Below, piece by piece: positions 7,394-15,594 of a DNA stretch of 64,000 nucleotides; the stretch's first letter is position 1; every line of letters begins with the position of its first letter. Source of the stretch: Azospirillum baldaniorum (GTDB lineage Bacteria; Pseudomonadota; Alphaproteobacteria; Azospirillales; Azospirillaceae); contig NZ_CP022254.1 of NCBI RefSeq assembly GCF_003119195.2, positions 1,643,001-1,707,000 of the forward strand, read 5' to 3'. The notes beneath the pieces were generated by a model that was given only the letters and a program-made list of their open reading frames with translations, was not told the origin of the DNA and did not search any database. The translations under genes were made by a program, and so were the position numbers.

Positions 7394-8617
7394 TCATGGT
7401 CTGGAGGGTCGTGTCAGGCCGCGGTGTTCGGCGCAGCCGTCCAGGAAGCCGCGGATCACCTGGTGGAATTCCGGCTCGTCGAGCAGGAAGGAGTCGTGGC
7501 CCTTGTCGGTGCGGATCTCCACGAAGCTGACGTTGGCCGCCACCGCGTTCAGCGCGTGCACGATGGCCCGCGATTCGGAGGTCGGGAACAGCCAGTCGCT
7601 GGAGAAGCTGGCCAGGCAAAAGCGCACCGGCGTGCCCTTGCCGTCCTTGCGGAAGGCGTTGGACAGGGTGCCGCCCCCGTAATCCGCGGCGAGGTCGAAA
7701 TAGTCCATCGCCCGCGTGATGTAGAGGTAGGAGTTGGCGTCGAAGCGCTCCACGAAGGTGATGCCCTGGTGGCGCAGATAGCTCTCCACCTGGAAATCGG
7801 CGTCGAAGCCGTAGGTGACGGTCTGGCGGTTCTGCAGGTTGCGCCCGAACTTGCGGTGCAGCGCCGGTTCCGACAGGTAGGTGATGTGCGCGGCCATGCG
7901 CGCCACCGCCAGCCCGCGGTGCGGGCGGGTGCCCTCCAGCAGGTAGTTGCCGCCGGCCCAGTCCGGGTCGGCCATGATCGCCTGCCGGCCGACTTCGTGG
8001 AAGGCGATGTTCTGCGCGGAATGGCGGGCCGCCGTGGCGATCGGCACCGCAGCGAAGACCGATTCGGGATAGGCCACCGCCCATTGCAGGACCTGCATGC
8101 CGCCCATGGAGCCGCCGATCACGCAGAACAGCTGGTCGATCCCGAGATGCTCCACCAGCAGCTTCTGCGCGCGCACCATGTCGCCGATGGTGATGACGGG
8201 GAAGCCGAGACCGTAGGGCTCGCCGGTCGCCGGATCGGTCTCCTTCGGGCCGGTGGAGCCCATGCAGCCGCCGATCACGTTGGAGCAGATGACGAAATAG
8301 CGGTCGGTGTCGACCGGCTTGCCGGGGCCGACCAGCATCTCCCACCAGCCGGGCTTGCCGGTCACCGGATGCTGGTCGAGCACGTAATGGTCGCCGGTCA
8401 GGGCGTGGCAGATCAGGATGGCGTTCGACCGGTCCGCGTTCAGCGCGCCGTAGGTCTGGTAGGCGACCTCGAACGGCCCCAGCTCCGCGCCGCTGTCCAG
8501 CCGCATGGGCCGGTCCACCCCGAGCGTGACCCGGTGGCCGGGCATCGTCGCGGGCTCGGCAGGCGCGGCGGCAGGCACGGGGCCAGACACGGCGGCGGCG
8601 GGGTTCGGCGCGGACAT
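7394..8617 (-). CDS. metX: homoserine O-acetyltransferase MetX
   Basis: It transfers the acetyl group of acetyl-CoA to L-homoserine, the first committed step of methionine synthesis. (Some MetX proteins use succinyl-CoA; the sequence was not used to separate them.) It is 407 residues, an alpha/beta hydrolase fold with the nucleophile elbow GGSMGGMQ, the NVIGGCMGSTGP oxyanion region and the C-terminal TDKGHDSFLLDE carrying the catalytic His. The N-terminal 30 residues are a Pro/Ala-rich extension. It heads the metX-metW operon and is divergent from the chorismate mutase gene. Confidence 0.95.
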   Translation of the reverse strand: MSAPNPAAAVSGPVPAAAPAEPATMPGHRVTLGVDRPMRLDSGAELGPFEVAYQTYGALNADRSNAILICHALTGDHYVLDQHPVTGKPGWWEMLVGPGKPVDTDRYFVICSNVIGGCMGSTGPKETDPATGEPYGLGFPVITIGDMVRAQKLLVEHLGIDQLFCVIGGSMGGMQVLQWAVAYPESVFAAVPIATAARHSAQNIAFHEVGRQAIMADPDWAGGNYLLEGTRPHRGLAVARMAAHITYLSEPALHRKFGRNLQNRQTVTYGFDADFQVESYLRHQGITFVERFDANSYLYITRAMDYFDLAADYGGGTLSNAFRKDGKGTPVRFCLASFSSDWLFPTSESRAIVHALNAVAANVSFVEIRTDKGHDSFLLDEPEFHQVIRGFLDGCAEHRGLTRPSRP

Positions 8618-8651
8618 GACGGGTCGGTGGCCTCCGGAAAACGGGAGTTCA

Positions 8652-8681
8652 TAGCTACGGACCGGCGGTTGGGAGTGTCAA
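8652..8681 (-). promoter_or_regulatory. sigma-70-type promoter candidate for metX-metW
   Basis: On the minus strand a TTGACA box (8676-8681) is followed by an 18-bp spacer and TAGCTA (8652-8657), 35 bp before the metX ATG. The -35 box is a full consensus match and the -10 box is weak. No SAM-II riboswitch fold was found in the short leader. Confidence 0.5.
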
Positions 8682-8762
8682 CGTTTTCTTTGATTTCGCT
8701 CCGCTTGCGGACTACTACTATCCGGCTTTGGATTCGCCCTGGATTTGACGGTTTCCCGCCCC

Positions 8763-9677
8763 ATGCCTCCGCCCAAGTCCCCGCTCGACGATCTGCGCCG
8801 CGAGATCGATCACATCGACGATACGATCCACGACCTGCTGATGCGCCGCGCCGCGGTGGTGGAGCGCGTCGGCGTCGTCAAAGGCCAGATCGAGGCCGCG
8901 GAAGGTCAGGTCAGCGGGAATCCCCAGACCCCGATCTATCTGCGCCCGGCGCGCGAGGCGGTCATCCTGCGCCGCCTGATGGCGCGCCACGCCGGCTCCT
9001 TTCCGGCGATGGCCGTCACCCGCATGTGGCGGGAGATGATCACCGCCTTCACCCGGCTCCAGGGCCCCTTCGCCGTCGCGGTCTACGCGCCGGAGGACCG
9101 CCGCGGATTCTGGGACGTGGCCCGCGACCATTTCGGCAGCGTCGTTCCGATGACCGCCGTCAACACCCCCGCCGCGGCCATCCGCGCGGTGTCGGAGGGC
9201 ACGGCCACCGTCGGCGTCGTTCCCTACCCGGCGGAGGACGACGCGGACCCCTGGTGGCGCTTCCTGGTGTCGTCCGACGCGCGCACGCCGCGCGTGGTGG
9301 CGCGGCTGCCCTTCGCCGGGCGCGGCAACGCCCGCGGCGAGGACCGCGACGCGCTGGCCATTGCGCTGGTCCCGCACGAGCCGACCGGCGACGACCGCAC
9401 CCTCCTGGGGATCGAGCTGGGGCATGACCTCAGCCGCGGCCGGCTCAAGGACCATCTGGAGACGAGCGGCCTCGCCCCGACCTATTTCTGCACTTGGCAC
9501 GCCCGCGACCCGTCCGGCCCGTCCATCCATCTGGTCGAGGTCGCCGACTTCGTCGACCACACCGACCCGCGCCTGTCCGCCTTCGCCGGCCGGCTGGGCG
9601 AGATCCCGGTGCGGATCAACATCGTGGGCGGCTACGCCGTCCCGCTTCATTTCTCCCACGACGCCCGCAAGGTCTGA
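8763..9677 (+). CDS. chorismate mutase with extra C-terminal domain
   Basis: A protein of about 304 residues. The first 95 residues form an AroQ-type chorismate mutase helix bundle (LDDLRREIDHIDDTIHDLLMRRAAVVERV, then the AREAVILRRLMARHAG segment), which converts chorismate to prephenate. The rest (about residues 100-300) resembles the two-lobed prephenate dehydratase/periplasmic-binding fold with VSEGTATVGVVP. I see no clear TRF or ACT regulatory motif, so dehydratase activity is doubtful. The ATG at 8763 is preferred over a TTG six codons upstream. The gene is followed 8 bp later by hisC, and tyrC is next; this order points to tyrosine/phenylalanine synthesis. Confidence 0.8.
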   Translation: MPPPKSPLDDLRREIDHIDDTIHDLLMRRAAVVERVGVVKGQIEAAEGQVSGNPQTPIYLRPAREAVILRRLMARHAGSFPAMAVTRMWREMITAFTRLQGPFAVAVYAPEDRRGFWDVARDHFGSVVPMTAVNTPAAAIRAVSEGTATVGVVPYPAEDDADPWWRFLVSSDARTPRVVARLPFAGRGNARGEDRDALAIALVPHEPTGDDRTLLGIELGHDLSRGRLKDHLETSGLAPTYFCTWHARDPSGPSIHLVEVADFVDHTDPRLSAFAGRLGEIPVRINIVGGYAVPLHFSHDARKV

Positions 9678-9685
9678 GACCTGAC

Positions 9686-10780
9686 ATGACCCAGCCGAAC
9701 AACGGCCCGGCGCCCCGCCCGGGGATTCTCGACATCGCCCCCTACGTCGGCGGCGAGCATGCGGGGCACATCCGCCTCGCCTCCAACGAAGGCGCGCTCG
9801 GCCCCAGCCCGCGCGCCGTGGAGGCCTACAGGGCCGCCGCGGGCGAGCTGCACCGCTACCCGGACGGCGGCTCCGCCAAGCTGCGCAAGGCCATCGCCGA
9901 GCGCTTCGGCCTGGACGCCGACCGCGTGGTCTGCGGCGCCGGTTCCGACGAGCTGATCGCCCTGCTGATCCGCGCCTACGCCGGTCCGGGGGACGAGGTG
10001 CTGTACTCGCAGCACGGCTTCCTGATGTACCCGATCGGCGCCAAGTCGGTCGGCGCCACGCCGGTCCAGGCGCCGGAGACGAACCTGACCACCGACGTGG
10101 ATTCGCTGCTGGCCCACGTCACGCCGCGCACCCGGCTGGTCTTCGTCGCCAACCCGAACAACCCGACCGGCACCTACATCACCGCCGACGAGATGGCCCG
10201 CCTGCACGCCGGCCTGCCGGAAAACGCCATTCTGGTCATCGACGCGGCCTACGCCGAGTACATGAACCACAACGACTATTCGGCGGGGCAGGAGCTGGTC
10301 GACCGCTTCCCCAACGTGGTGATGACCCGCACCTTCTCGAAGATCTTCGCGCTGGGCTCGGTCCGGCTCGGCTGGGCCTACTGCCCGGCGGGGATCGCCG
10401 ACGTGCTGAACCGCGTGCGCGGCCCCTTCAACGTCTCCTCCGCGGCGCAGATCGCCGGGGTGGCGGCGCTGGAGGACACCGCGTTCCTGGAGCGCTCGCG
10501 CAGCCACAACATCGAATGGCGGGAGTGGTTCGTCCAGCAGGTCCATGGCCTTGGCCTGAAGACCCACCCCAGCGTGACGAACTTCGTTCTGGTCGACTTC
10601 GCCGGGCAGACCGCCGGGAAGGACGACGCCGAGGCGGCGCGCCTGTTCCTGAAGGGCCGCGGCATCCTGGTCCGCCAGATGCCCGCCTACGGCCTGCCGA
10701 GCTGCCTGCGCGTCACCATCGGCACGGAGGCCGAAATGCGCGAAGTGGTGCAGGCGTTGAAGGACTTCCTGGCGGCGTAA
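9686..10780 (+). CDS. hisC: histidinol-phosphate/aromatic aminotransferase
   Basis: A 364-residue fold-type I PLP aminotransferase with the family features: LASNEGALGPSP near the start, the FVANPNNPTGTY block, DAAYAEY, and the PLP-lysine segment TRTFSKIFALGSVRLGW. HisC enzymes make histidinol phosphate from imidazole acetol phosphate. In this context, between chorismate mutase and tyrC, a second role on prephenate or hydroxyphenylpyruvate is likely and is known for broad-specificity HisC homologues. It starts 8 bp after the upstream gene. Confidence 0.93.
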   Translation: MTQPNNGPAPRPGILDIAPYVGGEHAGHIRLASNEGALGPSPRAVEAYRAAAGELHRYPDGGSAKLRKAIAERFGLDADRVVCGAGSDELIALLIRAYAGPGDEVLYSQHGFLMYPIGAKSVGATPVQAPETNLTTDVDSLLAHVTPRTRLVFVANPNNPTGTYITADEMARLHAGLPENAILVIDAAYAEYMNHNDYSAGQELVDRFPNVVMTRTFSKIFALGSVRLGWAYCPAGIADVLNRVRGPFNVSSAAQIAGVAALEDTAFLERSRSHNIEWREWFVQQVHGLGLKTHPSVTNFVLVDFAGQTAGKDDAEAARLFLKGRGILVRQMPAYGLPSCLRVTIGTEAEMREVVQALKDFLAA

Positions 10781-10795
10781 GGCCGGAGTGGTTTT

Positions 10796-10934
10796 CCCTC
10801 TCCCGCCCCGGGAGAGGGAGGGGCCCGCCGCGAAGCGGTGGGAGGGTGAGGGTATAGACAAGAATCAGCGCCTTGATCCTTGCGCGACCCTCACCCGGCC
10901 CTTCGGGCCACCCTCTCCCAGGACGGGAGAGGGG
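10796..10934. repeat. dispersed palindromic repeat, type B (CCCTCTCCC...GGGAGAGGG)
   Basis: A perfect hairpin, CCCTCTCCCG (10796-10805) with a 3-base loop and CGGGAGAGGG (10809-10818), is followed by a GGGTGAGGG-type segment (about 10843-10852). The matching inverted half CCCTCACCCGGCCCTTCGGGCC...CCCTCTCCC ends near 10934. The two halves form a large cruciform-capable element between hisC and tyrC. The same kind of element recurs at 58698-58817. Confidence 0.85.
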
Positions 10935-11056
10935 ATCGCGCCGTTGCGCGCGTTTCCTCACGAGGCGGCCGGGCAAACTTTCCCTTGGTCACGCGGCGGC
11001 TTGGTGCTTTATAGCGGGGCGTTCTGCAACCCATCCGCAGCCGGTGCCTTGAGATC

Positions 11057-11962
11057 ATGAGCGAGACCGCAGCCCCTCTGGCCGCCCCCCTGTTCGACCG
11101 CGTCGCCATCGTCGGCGTGGGTCTGATCGGTTCGTCCCTGGCGCGGGCGCTCACGCATTACGGGGTGGCGCGTCAGGTCGTCTGCGCGGACCGCAGCCCG
11201 GAGCATTGCGCCAAGGCGATGGAACTGGGCATCGTCGAGCGCGCCACCACCGATCTGGCGGAAGCGCTGGAGGGTGCGGACCTAGTGGTCCTGGCGACTC
11301 CCGTCGGCGCCTTCGCCGAGGTGGGGGAGCAGCTCGGGCCGCTGCTGCGCCCCGGCATGATCGTGACGGACGTCGGCTCGGTGAAGCAGGCGGTGCTGCG
11401 CGACGTCGGGCCGCACATCCCGGACGGGGTGCATCTGATTCCCGGCCACCCGGTGGCGGGCACCGAGCATTCGGGGCCGGAGGCCGGCTTCGCCACCCTG
11501 TTCCAGGGCCGCTGGTGCATCGTCACCCCGCCGCCCGGCGCCAACGAGGGCGCGGTGGACAAGGTGGTGACGATGTGGCGCCGCATCGGTTCCACGGTGG
11601 AACTGATGGACGCCAACCATCATGACCGCGTGCTGGCCATCACCTCGCACCTGCCGCACCTGATCGCCTACACCATCGTCGGCACGGCGTCCGACCTGGA
11701 GGACGACACCAAGTCCGAGGTCATCAAGTTCTCGGCCGGCGGTTTTCGCGACTTCACCCGCATCGCCGCCAGCGACCCGGTGATGTGGCGCGACGTGTTC
11801 TTGAACAATCGGGAAGCGGTCCTGGAAATCCTCCAGCGCTTCACCGAGGACCTGACCGCCCTCCAGCGCGCCATCCGCTGGGGCGAGGGGGAGCAGCTGC
11901 AGGACCATTTCACCAAGACCCGCGCCATCCGCCGCGGCATCATCGACGCCAAGCAGGCCTGA
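11057..11962 (+). CDS. tyrC: prephenate/arogenate dehydrogenase
   Basis: It oxidatively decarboxylates prephenate or arogenate with NAD(P)+, giving hydroxyphenylpyruvate or tyrosine. The 301-residue length and the Rossmann start (VAIVGVGLIGSSLARAL) fit the family. Further features are VTDVGSVKQAV, the GHPVAGTEHSGPEAG substrate region, the HHDRVLAITSHLPHLIAY segment and the DFTRIAASDPVMWRDVFL C-terminal helical domain. It is separated from hisC by a palindromic element, so read-through from the hisC promoter may be reduced. A perfect hairpin follows the stop. Confidence 0.92.
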   Translation: MSETAAPLAAPLFDRVAIVGVGLIGSSLARALTHYGVARQVVCADRSPEHCAKAMELGIVERATTDLAEALEGADLVVLATPVGAFAEVGEQLGPLLRPGMIVTDVGSVKQAVLRDVGPHIPDGVHLIPGHPVAGTEHSGPEAGFATLFQGRWCIVTPPPGANEGAVDKVVTMWRRIGSTVELMDANHHDRVLAITSHLPHLIAYTIVGTASDLEDDTKSEVIKFSAGGFRDFTRIAASDPVMWRDVFLNNREAVLEILQRFTEDLTALQRAIRWGEGEQLQDHFTKTRAIRRGIIDAKQA

Positions 11963-11969
11963 CCGGTCC

Positions 11970-12012
11970 GGTTGCGCCGTTCGGCTGGCGCAACCGTTTG
12001 ACGTCCTTTTTT
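11970..12012 (+). terminator. terminator hairpin after tyrC
   Basis: A perfect 9-bp stem GGTTGCGCC (11970-11978) and GGCGCAACC (11987-11995) with an 8-base loop lies 8 bp after the tyrC stop. A T-rich tract follows, with CCTTTTTT at 12005-12012. The T tract is about 10 bases beyond the stem, so it is imperfect but plausible. Confidence 0.7.
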
Positions 12013-12051
12013 CACATTAAAATTCCGATAAATGATAATCGCACATATGTG
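12011..12051 (+). promoter_or_regulatory. promoter and operator candidate for sbp
   Basis: TTCACA (12011-12016), 17 bp, then GATAAT (12034-12039) make a good sigma-70 promoter in a conspicuously AT-rich patch. A perfect palindrome CACATATGTG (12042-12051) covers the expected transcription start, a natural repressor position. The gene starts about 105 bp further on. Sulfate-starvation control is a guess from the gene's role. Confidence 0.55.
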
Positions 12052-12155
12052 AATTACACATTCGACGGCAAAAGACGACTTGCTTGATAGGGATCGTCCG
12101 TGTTCAATAATCCCCGGCACCACGCCATCGACCGTCAGCCTGGGGAACACCGTTC

Positions 12156-13172
12156 ATGCCGTCGCGCTTCAGCCAGAGCCTCATCGCCGTCGGGCTGGTG
12201 ACCTTGGCCGCCTTGGCGACCGCCAGCGCCGCGAGCCGCAGCACGATCCTGAACGTCTCCTACGACCCGACGCGGGAGCTGTACGAGGAGTTCAATCCCG
12301 CCTTCGCCCGCACCTGGGCGGACGCGTCGGGGGAGACGGTGGTCATTCACCAGTCGCACGGCGGATCGGGCGCGCAGGCGCGCTCGGTCATCGATGGGCT
12401 GGACGCCGATGTGGTGACGCTGGCTCTGGGCTACGACGTGGATGCGATTGCCGACGCCGGACTGATCGCGAAGGACTGGCGGACGCGCCTGCCGAACAAC
12501 AGCTCCCCCTACACCTCGACGATCGTCTTCCTGGTCCGCAAGGGCAACCCGAAGCAGATCAAGGACTGGGACGATCTGGTGAAGCCGGACGTGGAGGTGA
12601 TCACGCCGAACCCGAAGACCTCGGGCGGGGCACGCTGGAACTACCTTGCCGCCTGGGCCTATGCGCTGAAGACCAACGGCAACGACGAGGCGAAGGCCAG
12701 GGAATTCGTCGCCGACCTTTACAAACACGTCCCGGTGCTGGACAGCGGCGCCCGCGGGGCCGCCCTGACCTTCACCCGCAAGGGCGTCGGCGACGTTCTG
12801 CTGGCCTGGGAGAACGAGGCCTTCCTGTCGCTCCAGGAGTTCGGGGCCAACCAGTTCGAGATCGTCGTGCCGTCCCTGTCCATCCTGACCGAGCCGCCGG
12901 TGTCCGTGGTGGACAGCGTGGTCGACCGCAAGGGCACCCGCAAGGTGGCCGAAGCCTATGTGCAGTATCTCTACACCCGCGAGGGGCAGGAGATCGCCGC
13001 GCGGAATTTCTACCGGCCCCGCCATCCCGAGCTGGCGCGGCAATATGCCGGGCGCTTCTCGCCGGTGGCGCTGGTGACCGTGGACGACGTCTTCGGCGGC
13101 TGGCGCAAGGCCCAGGCGACCCATTTCGCGGAGGGTGCCGTGTTCGACCAGATCCAGTCGGCGCCCCGCTGA
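12156..13172 (+). CDS. sbp: sulfate ABC transporter substrate-binding protein
   Basis: A 338-residue periplasmic protein with a Sec signal (hydrophobic core about residues 8-22, cleavage near ASAASR). The Sbp/CysP signature follows: LNVSYDPTRELYEEFNPAF, the sulfate-binding HQSHGGSGAQARSV, and NPKTSGGARWNYLAAWAYA. It captures sulfate or thiosulfate for a CysTWA permease. No permease or ATPase genes follow; the next gene is a regulator, so the transporter core must be encoded elsewhere. The ATG at 12156 gives the normal signal peptide. Confidence 0.93.
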   Translation: MPSRFSQSLIAVGLVTLAALATASAASRSTILNVSYDPTRELYEEFNPAFARTWADASGETVVIHQSHGGSGAQARSVIDGLDADVVTLALGYDVDAIADAGLIAKDWRTRLPNNSSPYTSTIVFLVRKGNPKQIKDWDDLVKPDVEVITPNPKTSGGARWNYLAAWAYALKTNGNDEAKAREFVADLYKHVPVLDSGARGAALTFTRKGVGDVLLAWENEAFLSLQEFGANQFEIVVPSLSILTEPPVSVVDSVVDRKGTRKVAEAYVQYLYTREGQEIAARNFYRPRHPELARQYAGRFSPVALVTVDDVFGGWRKAQATHFAEGAVFDQIQSAPR

Positions 13173-13219
13173 ATCCCAGGATATGAGCACGCAGTGATGG
13201 AACGGGAGGGCCAAACACC

Positions 13220-13816
13220 ATGAGCACGACATCGACCCCCCGGAGCACGGATGGCGACGCCAACCCGCTGACCGGCGTGATCGCCGAGAACATCCGCAGC
13301 TTCCGGCTCCGCCAGGGGCTGTCCGTCGACGCGCTCGCCAAGCTGTCGGGGAACAGCCGGGCCGAGTTGGCGGCGATCGAAGCCGGGCGGGGGCCGTCCA
13401 GCATCGACTTCCTGTGGACCATCGCCCGCGCGCTCGACGTGCCCTTCTCCAGCCTGCTCAGCAGCGGGGGCAGCGGCGGGACCACGGTAATCCGGCGGGT
13501 GGACAGCCGGCCGTTGGCCTCGCGCGACGGACGGTTCAGTTCGCGGGCGCTGTTTCCCTTCCACGGCGAGCGGCAGGTGGAGTTCTACGAGCTGCGCCTC
13601 GCTCCCGGCACCGACGAGCGGGCCGACGCCCACACCATCGGCACCGTGGAGAACATCCTGGTCGGGCGCGGCGTGGTCGAGATCGAGACCGGCGACGGCA
13701 CCCACCGGCTGGAGGAGGGCGACACGATCCAGTTCGACGCCGATGCCCCCCACGCCTACCGCAACGCGGGTGACGGCGAGGCGCTGCTGTATCTCGTGAT
13801 GACCTACGTCTTCTGA
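13220..13816 (+). CDS. XRE-type regulator with C-terminal cupin
   Basis: A 198-residue protein with an N-terminal helix-turn-helix (IAENIRSFRLRQGLSVDALAKLSGNSRAELAAIEAGR, about residues 20-60). A C-terminal cupin barrel (about residues 120-198) has the HTIGTVENILVGRGVVEIETGD and HAYRN segments. Such regulators sense a small ligand in the cupin; sulfur or amino-acid metabolism is common for the family. It lies 47 bp after sbp on the same strand and may be co-transcribed with it or control it. The ligand is not visible from the sequence. Confidence 0.85.
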   Translation: MSTTSTPRSTDGDANPLTGVIAENIRSFRLRQGLSVDALAKLSGNSRAELAAIEAGRGPSSIDFLWTIARALDVPFSSLLSSGGSGGTTVIRRVDSRPLASRDGRFSSRALFPFHGERQVEFYELRLAPGTDERADAHTIGTVENILVGRGVVEIETGDGTHRLEEGDTIQFDADAPHAYRNAGDGEALLYLVMTYVF

Positions 13817-13839
13817 TTCCGGCGTTCTCTGGCCCTGGA

Positions 13840-14796
13840 TCAGGCGGCGGTCCGCACGCTGGCGTCGCCGTTGGCGGGGGCCTGCGGCCCGCTGTCGCGG
13901 GACATCTCCGTCTTCAGGGCAGCGGCGAGCTGCCGGAAGGTCTCCTTGCGGCCGGAGGTGCGGCGCCAGACCAGCCCGATCCGGCGGAACGGCCGCTCCC
14001 CGCCCAGCGGGCGGACCACCACGTCCAAACCGCGCAGAATCCCCGAGTCGAGCGCCATCTGCGGCAGCAACGTCACCCCCAGCCCGTTGGCGACCATCTG
14101 GACCAGCGTGTGCAGGCTGGTGCCCTGGAACGCGGCGCTTTGCCGCGCCCCCTCCATGGAGCAGGCGGCCAGCGCGTGGTCGCGCAGGCAGTGCCCGTCC
14201 TCCAGCAGCAGCAGATCATCCAGCGCGACATCGGAGGGGCGGGGCGTCGTGACGTCGCTCAGCCGGTGCTCGGGCGTGCAGACCACGGAAAAGCGGTCTT
14301 CGGCGATGTCGATCGATTCCACGTCGCCGGAGGGGTAGGGCAGGGCGAGGATGGCCGCGTCCAACTCCCCCGACTCCAGCCGGTCGAGCAGCCGGGCGGT
14401 CTGGTCCTCGCGCAGGAACAGCTTCAGCTTGGGGAAGCTGTCGCGCAGCGCCGGCATCACGCGGGGGATCAGGAACGGGCCGATGGTCGGGATCACGCCC
14501 AGATGGAGCGGTCCGGACATCGGGTCCTCCACCGAGCGGGCCATGTCCACCAGCTCCTCCGCCCCCTTCAGGACGGTGCGGGCGCGGTCGGCGATCTCGC
14601 GGCCCAGCGGAGTCGGCAGGACGGTGCGCCGCGTGCGCTCCAGCAGCGGGGCGCCCAGCAGATTCTCCAATTCCTGGATGCCGGCGCTGAGCGTCGACTG
14701 GCTGACGAGGCAGGCCTCGGCCGCCTTGCCGAAATGGCAGCGATCGACGACGGCGACGAGGTAGTGGAGCTGACGCAAGGTGGGGAGGGGCTTCAT
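13840..14796 (-). CDS. oxyR: hydrogen peroxide-sensing regulator OxyR
   Basis: A LysR-family regulator of about 318 residues with the N-terminal helix-turn-helix (FGKAAEACLVSQSTLSAGIQELE). The redox pair is present in LEDGHCLRDHALAACSMEG: two cysteines eight residues apart, as in E. coli OxyR Cys199/Cys208. This makes the OxyR assignment much firmer than a generic LysR call. The oxidised form activates peroxide-defence genes. It is divergent from ahpC, which it very likely controls. Start is the ATG at 14796; a GTG at 14805 would add three residues. A candidate operator sits 14 bp upstream. Confidence 0.93.
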   Translation of the reverse strand: MKPLPTLRQLHYLVAVVDRCHFGKAAEACLVSQSTLSAGIQELENLLGAPLLERTRRTVLPTPLGREIADRARTVLKGAEELVDMARSVEDPMSGPLHLGVIPTIGPFLIPRVMPALRDSFPKLKLFLREDQTARLLDRLESGELDAAILALPYPSGDVESIDIAEDRFSVVCTPEHRLSDVTTPRPSDVALDDLLLLEDGHCLRDHALAACSMEGARQSAAFQGTSLHTLVQMVANGLGVTLLPQMALDSGILRGLDVVVRPLGGERPFRRIGLVWRRTSGRKETFRQLAAALKTEMSRDSGPQAPANGDASVRTAA

Positions 14797-14809
14797 GCAC
14801 TGCACAATA

Positions 14810-14846
14810 ATCGGTTTTATCGATCAAAGCGATTGGTATTTTTCGC
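14810..14846. promoter_or_regulatory. candidate OxyR operator in the oxyR-ahpC intergenic region
   Basis: Two overlapping dyads ATCG-N7-CGAT lie at 14810-14824 and 14819-14833. A weaker half pair ATTG-N7-TCGC follows, so half sites recur every 11 bp from 14810 to 14846. This is the geometry of the OxyR tetramer site (four half-sites, 11-bp period), with ATCG in place of the E. coli ATAG. It is placed just upstream of oxyR and in the control region of ahpC. Confidence 0.55.
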
Positions 14847-15030
14847 TTCCATCGCTGACCCATTGCCCCTAACTTCCCTGGTGTCAAGCGACCAACGAGG
14901 GGGGAGCAGACTTCCGGCAGGGATGCCGCGGCACCGGTAGCCCATTTGGGAAACCATTGGGAAGACGGGGCCAAGCTGGCAGGACACCGGAGTGACGCTT
15001 GCTCCAATCATTCAGACTGATGGAGAAATC

Positions 15031-15594
15031 ATGTCCTTGATCAACACCGAGATTAAGCCGTTCAAGGCGACCGCTTTCAAGGGCGGCAAGTTCATCGACG
15101 TCAGCGACGCCGACCTGAAGGGCAAGTGGTCGGTCGTCTTCTTCTACCCGGCGGACTTCACCTTCGTGTGCCCGACCGAGCTGGAAGACCTGGCCGATAA
15201 CTACAGCGAGTTCCAGAAGCTCGGCGTTGAGATCTACAGCGTTTCGACCGACACCCACTTCTGCCACAAGGCCTGGCACGACACCTCGCCGGCCATCGGC
15301 AAGATTGCCTACACCATGGTCGGCGACCCGACCGGCACGATCTGCCGCAACTTCGAGATCCTGATCGAGGAGAAGGGCCTCGCCGACCGCGGCACCTTCG
15401 TCGTCGACCCGGACGGCAAGATCCAGATCATCGAGATCACCGCCGGCGGCATCGGCCGCGACGCCCGCGAGCTGCTCCGCAAGGTGAAGGCCGCCCAGTA
15501 CGTCGCCTCGCACCCGGGCGAGGTCTGCCCGGCCAAGTGGGAAGAGGGTGAGAAGACGCTCGCCCCGTCGCTCGACCTCGTCGGCAAGATCTAA
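15031..15594 (+). CDS. ahpC: alkyl hydroperoxide reductase subunit C (peroxiredoxin)
   Basis: A typical two-cysteine peroxiredoxin of 187 residues that reduces hydrogen peroxide and organic hydroperoxides. The peroxidatic cysteine is in FTFVCPTE near residue 47, the HKAWHD segment follows, and the resolving cysteine is in GEVCPAKW near residue 165. AhpF recycles it. ATG 15031 follows a GGAGAAA ribosome site. Codon use is strongly biased, typical of a highly expressed gene. It is followed by ahpF 230 bp downstream. Confidence 0.97.
   Translation: MSLINTEIKPFKATAFKGGKFIDVSDADLKGKWSVVFFYPADFTFVCPTELEDLADNYSEFQKLGVEIYSVSTDTHFCHKAWHDTSPAIGKIAYTMVGDPTGTICRNFEILIEEKGLADRGTFVVDPDGKIQIIEITAGGIGRDARELLRKVKAAQYVASHPGEVCPAKWEEGEKTLAPSLDLVGKI

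Noticed and set aside
8618..8744. SAM-II or other SAM-type riboswitch before metX.
   Set aside because: The leader is about 35 nt after the promoter boxes and lacks the conserved SAM-II stem and loop pattern.
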